27,067 bases of DNA from RUG14186 sp964644555 (GTDB taxonomy: Bacteria > Bacillota > Clostridia > Eubacteriales > Anaerofustaceae), in the NCBI GenBank assembly GCA_964644555.1, contig CAZXWI010000011.1, positions 1 to 27,067 on the forward strand, in the 5' to 3' direction. Positions 1 through 8,448 of this stretch are shown piece by piece (within the stretch, counting starts at the first letter, position 1; every line of letters starts with the position of its first letter). Position numbers and translations under genes: made by a program. The notes beneath the pieces are model-generated. The model had not been told where the DNA came from. It did not search any database and saw only the letters and a list, made by a program, of their open reading frames with translations.

Positions 1-485
1 TTATAACACATAAACATTGCTTAATTTTGTTTATAAAAAAATTTCGTTTTTCAGCTGTACAAAATACGCTCAAATGCCGAGATAAGCTTATTGTAAAGCC
101 GTTTGCGCAAGTTTTTGTAAAGGCAATTTCAGATGAAATTTTTTATCGAACGGGGTTGTTGACAATTGTGCATAAAATTTATCGCATTAAAGTGGGAAAT
201 GCTTAAAACAAATTTTCGATTTTTGTAAAAAAACGCTTAAATAAGCCAAAATTTAAAGCCTACGATATTTTTCGACAAATTTATCGCACAAAAAAATATG
301 TTGTTAACAACCTGTTGATAACTTTTTGTAAATTGTTAATCAAAAAGCTTGACACACGAAAACCCCGATAAAATATAGCTTTTCAGCCTGTGGAAAAATT
401 GATGTTATCAACAATTTGATTGAAAGTGCAAATTTATTATCGTTCGAATTTGCTTAATATAAAATATTGGAGGAAAAAAGATTTA
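1..485. other. AT-rich noncoding region with DnaA-box-like motifs
   Basis: No convincing gene is seen on either strand. The stretch is very AT-rich and contains TGTGCATAA (167-175, the complement of the DnaA-box form TTATGCACA). It also has an inverted pair, TGTTGATAA (313-321) and TTATCAACA (405-413), each one base from the classical TTATCCACA. Several TTATCG words recur (for example near 143, 180 and 280). It ends in the ribosome binding site of the UPF0182 gene. It may be a regulatory leader or a DnaA-binding region; nothing here proves an origin, and no dnaA or dnaN gene is adjacent. Confidence 0.4.
349..374 (+). promoter_or_regulatory. possible promoter of the UPF0182-fmt unit
   Basis: A perfect -35 hexamer TTGACA (349-354) is followed by the -10-like TAAAAT (369-374). 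The spacer is short, at 14 bases; a 17-base spacer would use the poorer AATATA. It is the best promoter-like match upstream of the first gene and leaves a leader of roughly 100 bases. The weak spacing makes this tentative. Confidence 0.3.
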
Positions 486-3275
486 ATGCAAAAAGAAAAA
501 TCGAAAAATAAAAGAGGCGGATTCTTTTCGAAGAGCCTCGGAATTATTCTTCTGGTGCTTGTTATTTTAATAGGCGCAGGAGTAATACTAAATGAATTTT
601 ATATTGACATCATCTGGTTTGAAGAAGTAGGCTTTACCGATGTGTTCTTCAAATCCCTTATGACGCACCTTAAATTGGGCGGACCGTTGTTTCTTATATT
701 GTTCGTCGTATTTTCGGTTTATTTCAAACTGCTTACTCTTTCGGGAGGCAAAACCATTGTAAAAACTTCCGGTGGCAGTTCGTTCATAAAGGGGAAACTT
801 CCCTATGTATTGTCGTTTGGTATTGCACTGTTTACTTCCATAATAATGACATCTACATTATGGTACGATTTTCTCGAATTTAGTAGCAGCGTTCCCTTTA
901 ATCAGCTAGATCCGGTATTCGGGCTTGATATATCATTTTATGTGTTCAAGCTTCCGTTTTTGAAGGGGCTGTTGAGTTTATTGAGTTTTGTTATGTTTAT
1001 TTTGGCAGGGGCTACATTTATTTATTCCGTTATGGTAATTGCCGAAAAATCTTCGGAGGACAGGCACTCTGCCAATGAATTCGAAAATATCGATAAGAGC
1101 GATGTCAGAGGGTTCTTCAGCCGTATGTGGAGTTCATTCAGAAAACAAATTGTGTTCTTCTTATCTGGATTAGCGCTTATTGCCGCAGCTCATTTCTACC
1201 TTAAACGATACGAGCTTTTGTATTCGGCAAATGGCATTGTCTACGGAGCAGGATTTACCGATTTACACGTAACGCTTAATATATACAATGCGTTGTGGGT
1301 AATTTTGTTGGTATCGGCAGTGGTAATTGCAATATCGGGAATTGCCAAGAAAGTAAAACCCATATTTGTATGCGTAGTACTCACCGTAGGAATATATTTC
1401 ATAGGTGTGGGGGCTTCCGTTGCAGTGCAGTCGCTGATAGTATCACCTAACGAATTTTCAAAAGAGAGCCTATATATAGATTACAATATCGAAGCTACCC
1501 AGCATGCATACGGGCTTGATAAGATAGAAACGAAAACATATACCGTTAATAACAACATCACGGCGGAGGATATTGTCCAAAATGTAATCACAATCGAAAA
1601 TATCCCCATCAATGACTACAAACCTACACTTGACACCTACAACTCACTTCAGAGTATGCGTACTTACTACGAATTCAATGATGTGGATGTGGACAGATAC
1701 TACCTTAACGGTGACTATACTCAGGTATTTATTTCCGCAAGGGAAATGAATGTTAATAAGCTTAATACGGACGCTCAAACCTGGATAAACAAATATATGA
1801 AGTATACCCACGGTTTCGGTGTTGCGGTATCTCCTGTTAACAGCGTAAACGAAACAGGTCAGCCCGTACTTATTGCCAAAGATATCCCCACAATCACGGA
1901 CTACAGCGATCTTGACTTAGTTCAGCCGAGAATATATTTCGGAGAAACCACGGACGATTATGCCATAGTAAATACGAGAGCCAAAGAATTCGACTATCCC
2001 TTTGGCAGCGATAACATAGAAAACATTTACGACGGTACGGCAGGCATTGAGCTTACCATGTTAAACCGTATATCCTTTGCTCTAAGCGAAGGCACGATGA
2101 AATTCTTATTGTCGGGCGACATCACACCGGATAGTAAGATTCTTATTAACCGTGATGTTATGAATAGGGTAATGAAAATAGCTCCGTTTTTGAGCTATGA
2201 TAGCGACCCATATTTGGTAATAAGTGAAGGAAAACTTTATTGGATAGTCGATGCCATGACAACGACCGACCGTTACCCTTACGCTCAGCCTCATGAATAC
2301 GGATTCAACTATATCCGAAACTCCGTAAAAGTAGTGGTAGATGCGTATAACGGAGATGTAAGTTATTATATAGTTGATGCAGATGACCCGATAGCCGCTG
2401 TATATTCAAAGATATATCCGTCGCTGTTTAAATCCTTTGACGAAATGCCCAATGATATAAAGCAGCACCTTAGATATTCCGAAAGCTACTTGAAAGTGCA
2501 GGCTGATATGTACAGCACATATCACATGACCAACACCAGCGTTTTCTACAATAAAGAGGACGCATGGGCAATAGCCAACCAATACTACGGTTCGGAAAAA
2601 ACATCCGAAAAAGTCAACCCCGCATACATGATAATGAAACTTCCCGAAAGAGAAGAAGAGTTCCTGCTGATGGTGCCTTATACGGCAGTAAACAAAAACA
2701 ATATGGTTGCTTGGATGGCAGGCATTTGCGATGGAGATGAATACGGCAAGCTCATTGTATACGAATTCAATAAGCAAAGCCTTGTTTACGGGCCTATGCA
2801 AATAGAACAGCGAATTGACCAAGACACCACTATAGCACCTCAGCTTAACCTGCTTGCTCAGAATGGTTCGAGCGTATTAAGGGGGAATTTGCTCACAGTG
2901 CCTATTGAAGAAAGTATTCTTTATATAGAGCCGGTATATGTGCAGGCAGCCCAAACATCTATGAGCCTGCCGGAAATGAAAAAGGTAATCCTCTCTTATA
3001 AAGACAATATCATTATGGCGGATACCTTGCAGGAGGGTATTGAGATTATGTTCGGTAAAATTGCCTCAATAGAGGATGCTTCACCGAGTATGCCCGATGG
3101 AAGTGACAATAATATACCATACGAAACGACTTCGGTAAAAGAACTTGCTCTGCAAGCTCAAGCTGTTTATGACAAGGCGCAAAGCGCAGTCAGCTCCGGC
3201 GACTGGGCAAGCTACGGAAACTATATGGAACAGCTTGAACAGATTTTGGCAAAATTAGCCGAAATCAGTGAATAA
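486..3275 (+). CDS. UPF0182 family membrane protein
   Basis: A 929-residue protein of the UPF0182 (COG1615) family, whose function is unknown. The N-terminal third is hydrophobic: the first membrane segment is at about residues 17-36, followed by the FYIDIIWFEEVGF-type region and about six further segments to around residue 340. The rest is a large soluble, probably extracytoplasmic domain. The C-terminus is a helical tail rich in Ala, Gln and Glu, as is usual in the family. The ATG at 486 is preferred because GGAGG at 469-473 lies at suitable spacing; an in-frame TTG at 420 has no such site. fmt follows after 23 bases, so the two are probably co-transcribed. Family membership is confident; role unknown. 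Confidence 0.9.
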   Translation: MQKEKSKNKRGGFFSKSLGIILLVLVILIGAGVILNEFYIDIIWFEEVGFTDVFFKSLMTHLKLGGPLFLILFVVFSVYFKLLTLSGGKTIVKTSGGSSFIKGKLPYVLSFGIALFTSIIMTSTLWYDFLEFSSSVPFNQLDPVFGLDISFYVFKLPFLKGLLSLLSFVMFILAGATFIYSVMVIAEKSSEDRHSANEFENIDKSDVRGFFSRMWSSFRKQIVFFLSGLALIAAAHFYLKRYELLYSANGIVYGAGFTDLHVTLNIYNALWVILLVSAVVIAISGIAKKVKPIFVCVVLTVGIYFIGVGASVAVQSLIVSPNEFSKESLYIDYNIEATQHAYGLDKIETKTYTVNNNITAEDIVQNVITIENIPINDYKPTLDTYNSLQSMRTYYEFNDVDVDRYYLNGDYTQVFISAREMNVNKLNTDAQTWINKYMKYTHGFGVAVSPVNSVNETGQPVLIAKDIPTITDYSDLDLVQPRIYFGETTDDYAIVNTRAKEFDYPFGSDNIENIYDGTAGIELTMLNRISFALSEGTMKFLLSGDITPDSKILINRDVMNRVMKIAPFLSYDSDPYLVISEGKLYWIVDAMTTTDRYPYAQPHEYGFNYIRNSVKVVVDAYNGDVSYYIVDADDPIAAVYSKIYPSLFKSFDEMPNDIKQHLRYSESYLKVQADMYSTYHMTNTSVFYNKEDAWAIANQYYGSEKTSEKVNPAYMIMKLPEREEEFLLMVPYTAVNKNNMVAWMAGICDGDEYGKLIVYEFNKQSLVYGPMQIEQRIDQDTTIAPQLNLLAQNGSSVLRGNLLTVPIEESILYIEPVYVQAAQTSMSLPEMKKVILSYKDNIIMADTLQEGIEIMFGKIASIEDASPSMPDGSDNNIPYETTSVKELALQAQAVYDKAQSAVSSGDWASYGNYMEQLEQILAKLAEISE

Positions 3276-3298
3276 AAACATTAAAGGAATTAACTTAA

Positions 3299-4240
3299 TT
3301 GAAAATTGTTTATATGGGAACAGGCCCTTTTGCAAAGGGTGCGTTGGAAGCATTGTATAATTCGGGAAATGAGATAGCCTTGGTTGTTACTCAGCCCGAC
3401 AAACCCAATTCCCGAAGAGGTAAAGAAATTATTTTCGGGCAGGTCAAGCAATTTGCACTTGATAACAACATTACGCTTTATCAGCCGAGTAAGGCAAGCA
3501 GTGAGGAGAGCGTGGAATATATTAAATCGTTCGGAGCCGATGTGGGAGTGGTTTGCTCATTCGGGCAGCTTCTTAAAGCGAACTTATTGAATGCATTCGA
3601 ATACGGCTGCCTTAATATTCATGCATCTCTTTTGGAGAAGTATCGAGGAGCTGCACCCATCAACAGAGTTATAATGGACGGGCAAAAAGAAAGCGGCGTT
3701 ACCGTTATGTATATGGACGAAGGCTTGGATACGGGCGATATGATGATAAAACAGAGTGTGGAAATTACCGATGAAGATAATTTTGCCACTTTATCCGAAA
3801 AGCTCAAAGAGTGTGGTTCGTTTCTTATTATAGAGGCACTTAATCTTTTGAAAAGCGGCAATGCACCGAGAATAAAGCAGGACGATTCCAAGTCGAATTA
3901 CGCTCAAAAGATACTCAAATCCGATAAATATATCGATTTTGACAAAAGTGCAAGAGAAGTATTTAACCATATCAGAGCGCTCAACCCCACCCCAAGTGCA
4001 GAATGCAGATTCGGTGGAAAATTAATAAAGATATTCGATGCAGCGTTGTGCGAAAACGATAACGAAGACGCCCCTACCGGCAGTATCATTTCATGTGGCA
4101 AAGATGGCATGAAAGTCAAATGTCAAAGCGGTGCAGTAATCATCAAAACGCTCAAACCCGAGGGCAAAGGCCTTATGCAGGCAAATGCGTTTTATAACGG
4201 AATAAAAGACAAAACCTTGCGATTCGAAAAGAATAATTAA
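3299..4240 (+). CDS. fmt: methionyl-tRNA formyltransferase
   Basis: Transfers a formyl group from 10-formyl-tetrahydrofolate to Met-tRNA(fMet) in the cytoplasm, producing the bacterial initiator tRNA. The protein has 313 residues, the normal length. The N-terminal formyltransferase domain starts with the typical MKIVYMGTGPFA strand. The catalytic triad is visible as N106 and H108 in LNIHASLL and D144 in GLDTGD, along with the KYRGAAPI loop. The C-terminal OB-like domain spans about residues 205-310. The start is TTG with AAAGGA 10-15 bases upstream; starting at the internal ATG would cut the first Rossmann strand. It lies directly behind the UPF0182 gene rather than beside def or rsmB, a less common arrangement. 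Confidence 0.97.
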   Translation: MKIVYMGTGPFAKGALEALYNSGNEIALVVTQPDKPNSRRGKEIIFGQVKQFALDNNITLYQPSKASSEESVEYIKSFGADVGVVCSFGQLLKANLLNAFEYGCLNIHASLLEKYRGAAPINRVIMDGQKESGVTVMYMDEGLDTGDMMIKQSVEITDEDNFATLSEKLKECGSFLIIEALNLLKSGNAPRIKQDDSKSNYAQKILKSDKYIDFDKSAREVFNHIRALNPTPSAECRFGGKLIKIFDAALCENDNEDAPTGSIISCGKDGMKVKCQSGAVIIKTLKPEGKGLMQANAFYNGIKDKTLRFEKNN

Positions 4241-4246
4241 ACCGCC

Positions 4247-4281
4247 ACCCCCATGAAAACTCATTTCCATGGGGGTATTTT
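4247..4281 (+). terminator. Rho-independent terminator after fmt
   Basis: A 9-bp perfect stem, ACCCCCATG (4247-4255) with CATGGGGGT (4268-4276), has a 12-base loop and is followed by ATTTTA. It lies seven bases after the fmt stop codon and ends the first transcription unit. Confidence 0.8.
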
Positions 4282-4330
4282 ATAAGAAAAAACACCAAGG
4301 ATAATATGCATTTTGCTTTTGTATTGCAAT

Positions 4331-4359
4331 TTGTACCGATAAATTGTAAAATATATGTT
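4331..4359 (+). promoter_or_regulatory. possible promoter of the ACT-DUF711-FmdE unit
   Basis: TTGTAC (4331-4336) and TATGTT (4354-4359) are separated by 17 bases. Each matches four of six consensus positions, and the pair lies about 35 bases before the ACT-domain start codon. A promoter is expected here because a terminator precedes it, but the match itself is moderate. Confidence 0.35.
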
Positions 4360-4394
4360 ATATTACACTAAATCAATAAAGGGAGATACCGATA

Positions 4395-4658
4395 ATGAAA
4401 GCAGTTATTACCGTAATAGGAAAAGACAGACCCGGCATCATCTATAATGTTTCCAAAATATTATATGAGGACGGTTTGAATATTGAGGATATAAGCCAAA
4501 CTATAATGCAGGATTACTTTACCATGATAATGATGGTAAGTGCAGATGACAACACAAGCATTTCAGCACTTAGCGAGAAATTCGCTTCCCTTAAAAGCGA
4601 GGCATTATCCATTCAGATACAGAAAACGGAAATCTTCGATGCTATGCATCAAATATGA
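4395..4658 (+). CDS. ACT domain-containing protein (UPF0237 family)
   Basis: An 87-residue single ACT domain. The N-terminal strand with the GKDRPGI turn (residues 9-15) and the following helix and NIEDISQT strand are the signatures of UPF0237/COG3830 proteins, related to the ligand-binding half of GcvR. ACT domains bind amino acids or similar small ligands and often act as dimers; the ligand here is unknown. GGGAGA sits nine bases before the ATG. The DUF711 gene starts 12 bases downstream, the conserved pairing for this family in Firmicutes, so the ACT protein may regulate or bind its neighbour. Length and motif are normal. Confidence 0.92.
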   Translation: MKAVITVIGKDRPGIIYNVSKILYEDGLNIEDISQTIMQDYFTMIMMVSADDNTSISALSEKFASLKSEALSIQIQKTEIFDAMHQI

Positions 4659-4669
4659 GGAGATAATTT

Positions 4670-6019
4670 ATGAGCATATATAATGATATTCTTGAAACCG
4701 TGAATATGGTTGAAAACGAAAAGCTTGATATCAGAACCATCACCATGGGCATTTCGCTCTTTGATTGTTTCAATAAGCCGGATACAGCTGTGAAAATATA
4801 TGATAAAATTACAAATTATGCGCAAAATCTCGTGAAAGTCGGAGAAGATATCGCTTCGGAATACGGTATTCCCATAATCAATAAGCGTATCAGCGTAACA
4901 CCCATTGCTTTAAGCGCCAGAGATAGCGAAGAAGAATTTATAAAGATTGCCGAATATCTTGATAAAGCGGCAAAGGAAGTGGGAGTCAACTTTATCGGTG
5001 GTTACAGTGCATTGGTGCAAAAGGGATTGACTTCTACCGATAAAATATTTTTAAATTCCATTCCCGAGGCTCTTGCCACAACGGAAAGGGTTTGCTCCAG
5101 CGTTAATGTGGGCAGCACCAAAACAGGCATAAACCTCGACAGCATAAAATTGCTCGGAAAAATTATCAAAGAAACCGCCTACAAAACCAAGGACAACGAT
5201 TCCATAGGCTGTGCCAAATTCGTGGCATTTGCAAACGCCGTTGAAGATAACCCATTTATGGCAGGAGCGTTCCACGGCCCCGGAGAAGCGGAAGCCGTTA
5301 TTAATGTGGGTGTAAGCGGCCCCGGTACGGTTAAAGCTGCTCTCGAAAAAGTAAGGGGAGCAAAAATAGAAGAGGCTTGCGAAATGATAAAGCGCACTGC
5401 CTTTAAGATAACCAGAGCAGGTCAGCTCGTGGGCGAGGAAGCGTCAAAGCGGCTGAATGTGCCTTTCGGCATATTGGATCTCTCTCTTGCACCGACACCT
5501 GAAATAGGCGATTCCGTTGCTCAAATCCTCGAAGTATTGGGGCTTGAGCGCTGTGGTACTCACGGCTCTACTGCCGCATTGGCTCTTTTGACAGATGCCG
5601 TTAAAAAAGGCGGCATTATGGCTTCGGCTCGAGTTGGCGGTTTGTCGGGAGCATTTATTCCGGTTAGCGAAGATGCATCTATGATACAGGCAGTCAACGA
5701 TGGTGCTTTGTGCTTTGATAAGCTCGAAGCCATGACGAGCGTATGCTCCGTAGGGCTTGATATGATAGCTATCCCCGGAGATACCCCCGAAACAACCATA
5801 AGTGCCATGATTGCCGACGAAGCATCCATAGGCGTTATCAATAACAAAACTACGGCAGTAAGGGTTATTCCCGTATATGGCAAAAATGTGGGCGACAGTG
5901 CCGAATTCGGAGGTCTTTTGGGCAGCGCTCCGATAATGAGTGTAAATTCATTCTCAAGTGCCGACTTTATCAACCGTGGCGGCCATATCCCGGCTCCGGT
6001 ACATTCTTTCAAAAACTAA
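4670..6019 (+). CDS. DUF711 / UPF0210 family protein
   Basis: A 449-residue soluble protein of the UPF0210/DUF711 (PFL-like, COG2848) family, full length for the group. Visible features include the N-terminal LDIRTITMGISLFDC stretch (residues about 19-33), Gly-rich turns such as FIGGYSALVQKG, and the GAFHGPGEAEAVINVGVSGPG segment near residue 200. Structural members of the family are known, but no reaction is established. Its gene always tends to sit next to a UPF0237 ACT protein, as here, and both are followed by an FmdE-like gene. GAGGAGA is well placed before the ATG. Function unknown; family assignment firm. Confidence 0.93.
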   Translation: MSIYNDILETVNMVENEKLDIRTITMGISLFDCFNKPDTAVKIYDKITNYAQNLVKVGEDIASEYGIPIINKRISVTPIALSARDSEEEFIKIAEYLDKAAKEVGVNFIGGYSALVQKGLTSTDKIFLNSIPEALATTERVCSSVNVGSTKTGINLDSIKLLGKIIKETAYKTKDNDSIGCAKFVAFANAVEDNPFMAGAFHGPGEAEAVINVGVSGPGTVKAALEKVRGAKIEEACEMIKRTAFKITRAGQLVGEEASKRLNVPFGILDLSLAPTPEIGDSVAQILEVLGLERCGTHGSTAALALLTDAVKKGGIMASARVGGLSGAFIPVSEDASMIQAVNDGALCFDKLEAMTSVCSVGLDMIAIPGDTPETTISAMIADEASIGVINNKTTAVRVIPVYGKNVGDSAEFGGLLGSAPIMSVNSFSSADFINRGGHIPAPVHSFKN

Positions 6020-6034
6020 CTTAGGAGAGTATTG

Positions 6035-6445
6035 ATGTTTAATCAAAAACTTTGGCAGGACTGCGTTAATTTTCATGGACATCTTTGTTCCGGCATTGCC
6101 ATAGGATTTCGTGTTGCATATTATGCATTGGAGCTATTGTCCGATGAAATGAACGAAAACGGTACGCAAAATGTGTATTGCATAACTAATACCGATAAAT
6201 GCCCATGCGACGGAATTCGGTTTTTGATAGGGGCTACAGAAGAAAACAACCGCCTGAGTTTTGATAAAAGCGCCGATAACGAACTTTTATGGTTTAAATT
6301 CTATATTTTGTCGGATTCGGGAGAAAACTTATCTGAAGTCGAGTTTCGGGTAAAAGCCAAGCCCGATAACATAAAAAAAGAAGAAACTGTGGTTTATTAT
6401 TTGATGAGCCCATCAAGTAATTTGTTTGAGATATTAAGCGACTAA
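6035..6445 (+). CDS. FmdE-like metal-binding domain protein
   Basis: A 136-residue protein with an FmdE-type N-terminal signature: a helix carrying C10, then H14-G-H16-L-C18 and the IAIGFRVAYYAL helix, matching the HGHLCPG-like metal or cofactor site of that family. Further cysteines are C49, C56 and C58 in DKCPCDGIRFLIGAT. FmdE was named from formylmethanofuran dehydrogenase operons, but most bacterial members have no known role. Compared with longer members, this one lacks a C-terminal zinc-ribbon extension. TAGGAGAG fits the ATG at 6035 better than the overlapping TTG at 6032. It is the third gene of the ACT-DUF711 unit, 15 bases behind DUF711, so it probably acts with them. Confidence 0.8.
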   Translation: MFNQKLWQDCVNFHGHLCSGIAIGFRVAYYALELLSDEMNENGTQNVYCITNTDKCPCDGIRFLIGATEENNRLSFDKSADNELLWFKFYILSDSGENLSEVEFRVKAKPDNIKKEETVVYYLMSPSSNLFEILSD

Positions 6446-6450
6446 CACAC

Positions 6451-6479
6451 AGACCGCCCTAAATCAAGGCGGTCTTTTT
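6451..6479 (+). terminator. Rho-independent terminator after the FmdE-like gene
   Basis: A perfect 8-bp stem, AGACCGCC (6451-6458) with GGCGGTCT (6468-6475), has a nine-base loop and runs into TTTTA. It starts six bases after the stop codon and closes the ACT-DUF711-FmdE unit. Confidence 0.92.
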
Positions 6480-6525
6480 ATATTTAAGAATGTTATTTTG
6501 AATTACAATATATATAAATTTCATA

Positions 6526-6554
6526 TTGACAAAACTGTTATAACTGTATATAAT
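6526..6554 (+). promoter_or_regulatory. consensus promoter of the GntR-ABC operon
   Basis: A perfect TTGACA (6526-6531) and a perfect TATAAT (6549-6554) are separated by exactly 17 bases. They lie 31 bases before the GntR start codon, whose AGAGG site is well placed. Such a strong housekeeping promoter usually implies repression, which fits the inverted repeat covering its -10. Confidence 0.92.
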
Positions 6555-6566
6555 CAATATATACAG
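6544..6566. promoter_or_regulatory. inverted-repeat operator, probably for the adjacent GntR
   Basis: CTGTATATA (6544-6552) is repeated perfectly inverted as TATATACAG (6558-6566) around a five-base centre. It covers the -10 and the likely start point. YtrA-type GntR repressors bind such AT-rich dyads with outer GTA/TAC half-sites and control their own ABC operon, so autoregulation by the first gene product is the natural reading. No second copy was noticed in the window. Confidence 0.8.
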
Positions 6567-6585
6567 AATAATCAGAGGTACCGAA

Positions 6586-6963
6586 ATGAATATTCTCATA
6601 GACAACAAAAGCTCTTCTCCCATTTATGAGCAGATATATTCGCAAATAAAAGGTCTTATCATAAGCGGAGAACTTAAAGAGGACGAAATGCTGCCCTCAA
6701 TCCGAGGTTTGGCAAAGGATTTGCGAATAAGTTTTATTACCACCAAGCGTGCGTACGAAGAACTCGAAAAAGAGGGCTTTATCTACACATTGCCTGCTAA
6801 GGGGTGCTATGTTGCGCCGAAAAATACAGAGCTTATTAGAGAAGAGAATCTGAAAAAAATAGAGGAACATTTAGAGGAGATATCAAAGCTTGCTTTATCC
6901 TGCAACTTGAGTAAAGAAGATATCATCGAAATGTTAAGCTTTTCTTTGGAGGAAAATGCATGA
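6586..6963 (+). CDS. GntR family transcriptional regulator, YtrA subfamily
   Basis: A 125-residue DNA-binding repressor. The N-terminal winged helix-turn-helix (about residues 6-78) shows the family pattern PIYEQIYSQIK, LPSIRGLAKDL and the TTKRAYEELEKEGFI recognition and wing region ending in KGCYV. The C-terminus is a short two-helix dimerisation tail (residues 82-125) rather than a large effector domain, which defines the YtrA group. Its stop overlaps the start of the ABC ATPase gene by four bases (ATGA), so the two are translationally coupled. It probably represses the operon through the dyad at 6544-6566. The effector is unknown; related systems often respond to cell-envelope stress or antibiotics. 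Confidence 0.92.
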   Translation: MNILIDNKSSSPIYEQIYSQIKGLIISGELKEDEMLPSIRGLAKDLRISFITTKRAYEELEKEGFIYTLPAKGCYVAPKNTELIREENLKKIEEHLEEISKLALSCNLSKEDIIEMLSFSLEENA

Positions 6964-7802
6964 ATGCACTTGAAATAAAAAATTTGAGAAAGTCGTTTGA
7001 CAATTTCACACTCGATAATCTCACCTTTACACTGCCGGGTGGCTGCATAATGGGGCTTATCGGTGAAAATGGAGCAGGAAAAAGCACCACCGTAAAACTA
7101 ATACTCGATATTCTTCACAAAGACTCGGGCAGTATAGAAATTTTCGGAAAAGATAATAAAGATAATATATGCCTTACCAAAGCAGATGTCGGAGTTGTAA
7201 CAGATGAAATAGGTATTCCCGAATGCCTTAATATAAAGCAAATCGGCAATATTATGAAATATACTTTTCATAATTGGGACGAAAAAGAGTATTACCGCCT
7301 TGTAGAAAAACTCAATGTTCCCACCGATAAAGCATTCAAAGATTTTTCCAGAGGCAATAAAATGAAAATCGGCATTGTTATTGCCCTATCGCACAATGCC
7401 AAATTGCTTTTGTTAGATGAACCCACATCGGGGCTTGACCCTGTGGTAAGAGATGAAGTGGTGGAAATATTTTACGATTTTACCAAAGACGAAGAACATT
7501 CCGTTCTTATTTCTTCGCATATTGTCAGCGACTTGGAAAAACTTTGTGACTATGTGGCATTTTTGCATAAGGGCAAATTGCTTTTATTCGAAGAAAAGGA
7601 TAAACTCTTAGAAGAATATGCCATCATTCATTGCAGCGCTCAAAAGCTTGATGAACTCGATAACGAAGCTGTCAAATATAAAAAAGTGTGGCCCTACGGA
7701 GCGGAGGCGATTGTAAAAAGAGATTTAATTCCCCATGATATGCCCGTTAGCCCTGTGAGCATAGAAGAATTGTTTGTTGTTATGGCAAAGGAGGCAGAAT
7801 AA
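6960..7802 (+). CDS. ABC transporter ATP-binding protein (YtrB-like)
   Basis: A 280-residue cytoplasmic ATPase that would pair with the permease encoded next. It shows Walker A GENGAGKST (residues 35-43), Walker B LLLLDEP (149-155), the D-loop SGLD, and the switch histidine H187 in SSHIVSDLEKL. The signature motif is degenerate: FSRGNKMK (129-136) stands where LSGGQ is usual, a variant common in this YtrB-like exporter group. The C-terminal 70 residues are an extra regulatory region. The gene starts inside the end of the GntR gene and is followed by the permease after one base. The substrate cannot be read from sequence; peptides, antibiotics or envelope compounds are typical for the group. 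Confidence 0.93.
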   Translation: MNALEIKNLRKSFDNFTLDNLTFTLPGGCIMGLIGENGAGKSTTVKLILDILHKDSGSIEIFGKDNKDNICLTKADVGVVTDEIGIPECLNIKQIGNIMKYTFHNWDEKEYYRLVEKLNVPTDKAFKDFSRGNKMKIGIVIALSHNAKLLLLDEPTSGLDPVVRDEVVEIFYDFTKDEEHSVLISSHIVSDLEKLCDYVAFLHKGKLLLFEEKDKLLEEYAIIHCSAQKLDELDNEAVKYKKVWPYGAEAIVKRDLIPHDMPVSPVSIEELFVVMAKEAE

Positions 7803-7803
7803 C

Positions 7804-8430
7804 ATGAAAGGACTTCTTTTAAAAGATTTTTATATGCTGAAAAAATATTGCAAAGTCTATTTGATTTTGGTCGTGGTATTTCTTATTGCATCGTTTTATG
7901 AAAGCGATAATTGGTTTTGCTATTTGTACCCATGCATATTTGCCGGAACTATTCCCATAACGCTGCTCGGTTATGACGAAAGAAGCAAATGGAATGAATA
8001 TTGCTCGGTTTTGCCATATACTAAAACGCAAATCGTATCTGCAAAATATCTGATAGGGCTTTTCATTCAAGTCATCGTGGTATTGCTGTTTGGCTTATCC
8101 ATTACTTTGAAAATGTGCATTTCGGGAATATTTAATATTAAAGCTCTTTTGTTTGTTACAGCTGTAATGATATGCGCTTTTCTTTGTTCCACGGCATTTT
8201 GTTTGCCCTTTATGTTTAAGTTCGGTGTGGAAAAGGGTAGGTTAGCTTATTTTTTCATGATAGGTGCAAGCTGTGCATTAGCATCTGCTTTGGCGGTATC
8301 CCGAGGCGATGTTTCATATCTTTGGGTAGATGGCATAAATACTTGTTTTGTTTTATTGATTCTATCTGTGGGGCTGTATGCTCTTTCGTGGTATCTGTCG
8401 GTAAGATTTTATAAAAAGCGTGAAATATAA
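7804..8430 (+). CDS. ABC-2 type permease (ABC2_membrane_5-like)
   Basis: A 208-residue membrane protein with six predicted hydrophobic segments. It opens with the amphipathic GLLLKDFYMLKKY helix and has LGYDERSKWNEYCSVLPYTK after the second segment, a pattern typical of ABC2_membrane_5 permeases found with YtrB-like ATPases. The ATG at 7804 is chosen because AAAGGAGG (7787-7794) is nine bases upstream; the in-frame ATG at 7774 lies inside the ATPase gene without such a site. It forms the transport channel of the complex. It is the last gene of the operon, which ends at the bidirectional terminator 8449-8483. Confidence 0.9.
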   Translation: MKGLLLKDFYMLKKYCKVYLILVVVFLIASFYESDNWFCYLYPCIFAGTIPITLLGYDERSKWNEYCSVLPYTKTQIVSAKYLIGLFIQVIVVLLFGLSITLKMCISGIFNIKALLFVTAVMICAFLCSTAFCLPFMFKFGVEKGRLAYFFMIGASCALASALAVSRGDVSYLWVDGINTCFVLLILSVGLYALSWYLSVRFYKKREI

Positions 8431-8448
8431 ATTTTTACATTATCCGTT

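Noticed and set aside
420..485. Longer UPF0182 reading from TTG at 420
   Set aside because: The extra 22 residues have no ribosome site and are not hydrophobic or conserved-looking, whereas GGAGG precedes the ATG at 486.
5560..6012. Minus-strand open frame of about 150 codons inside the DUF711 gene
   Set aside because: It is a codon-bias shadow of a well-supported gene and shows no domain, ribosome site or operon context.
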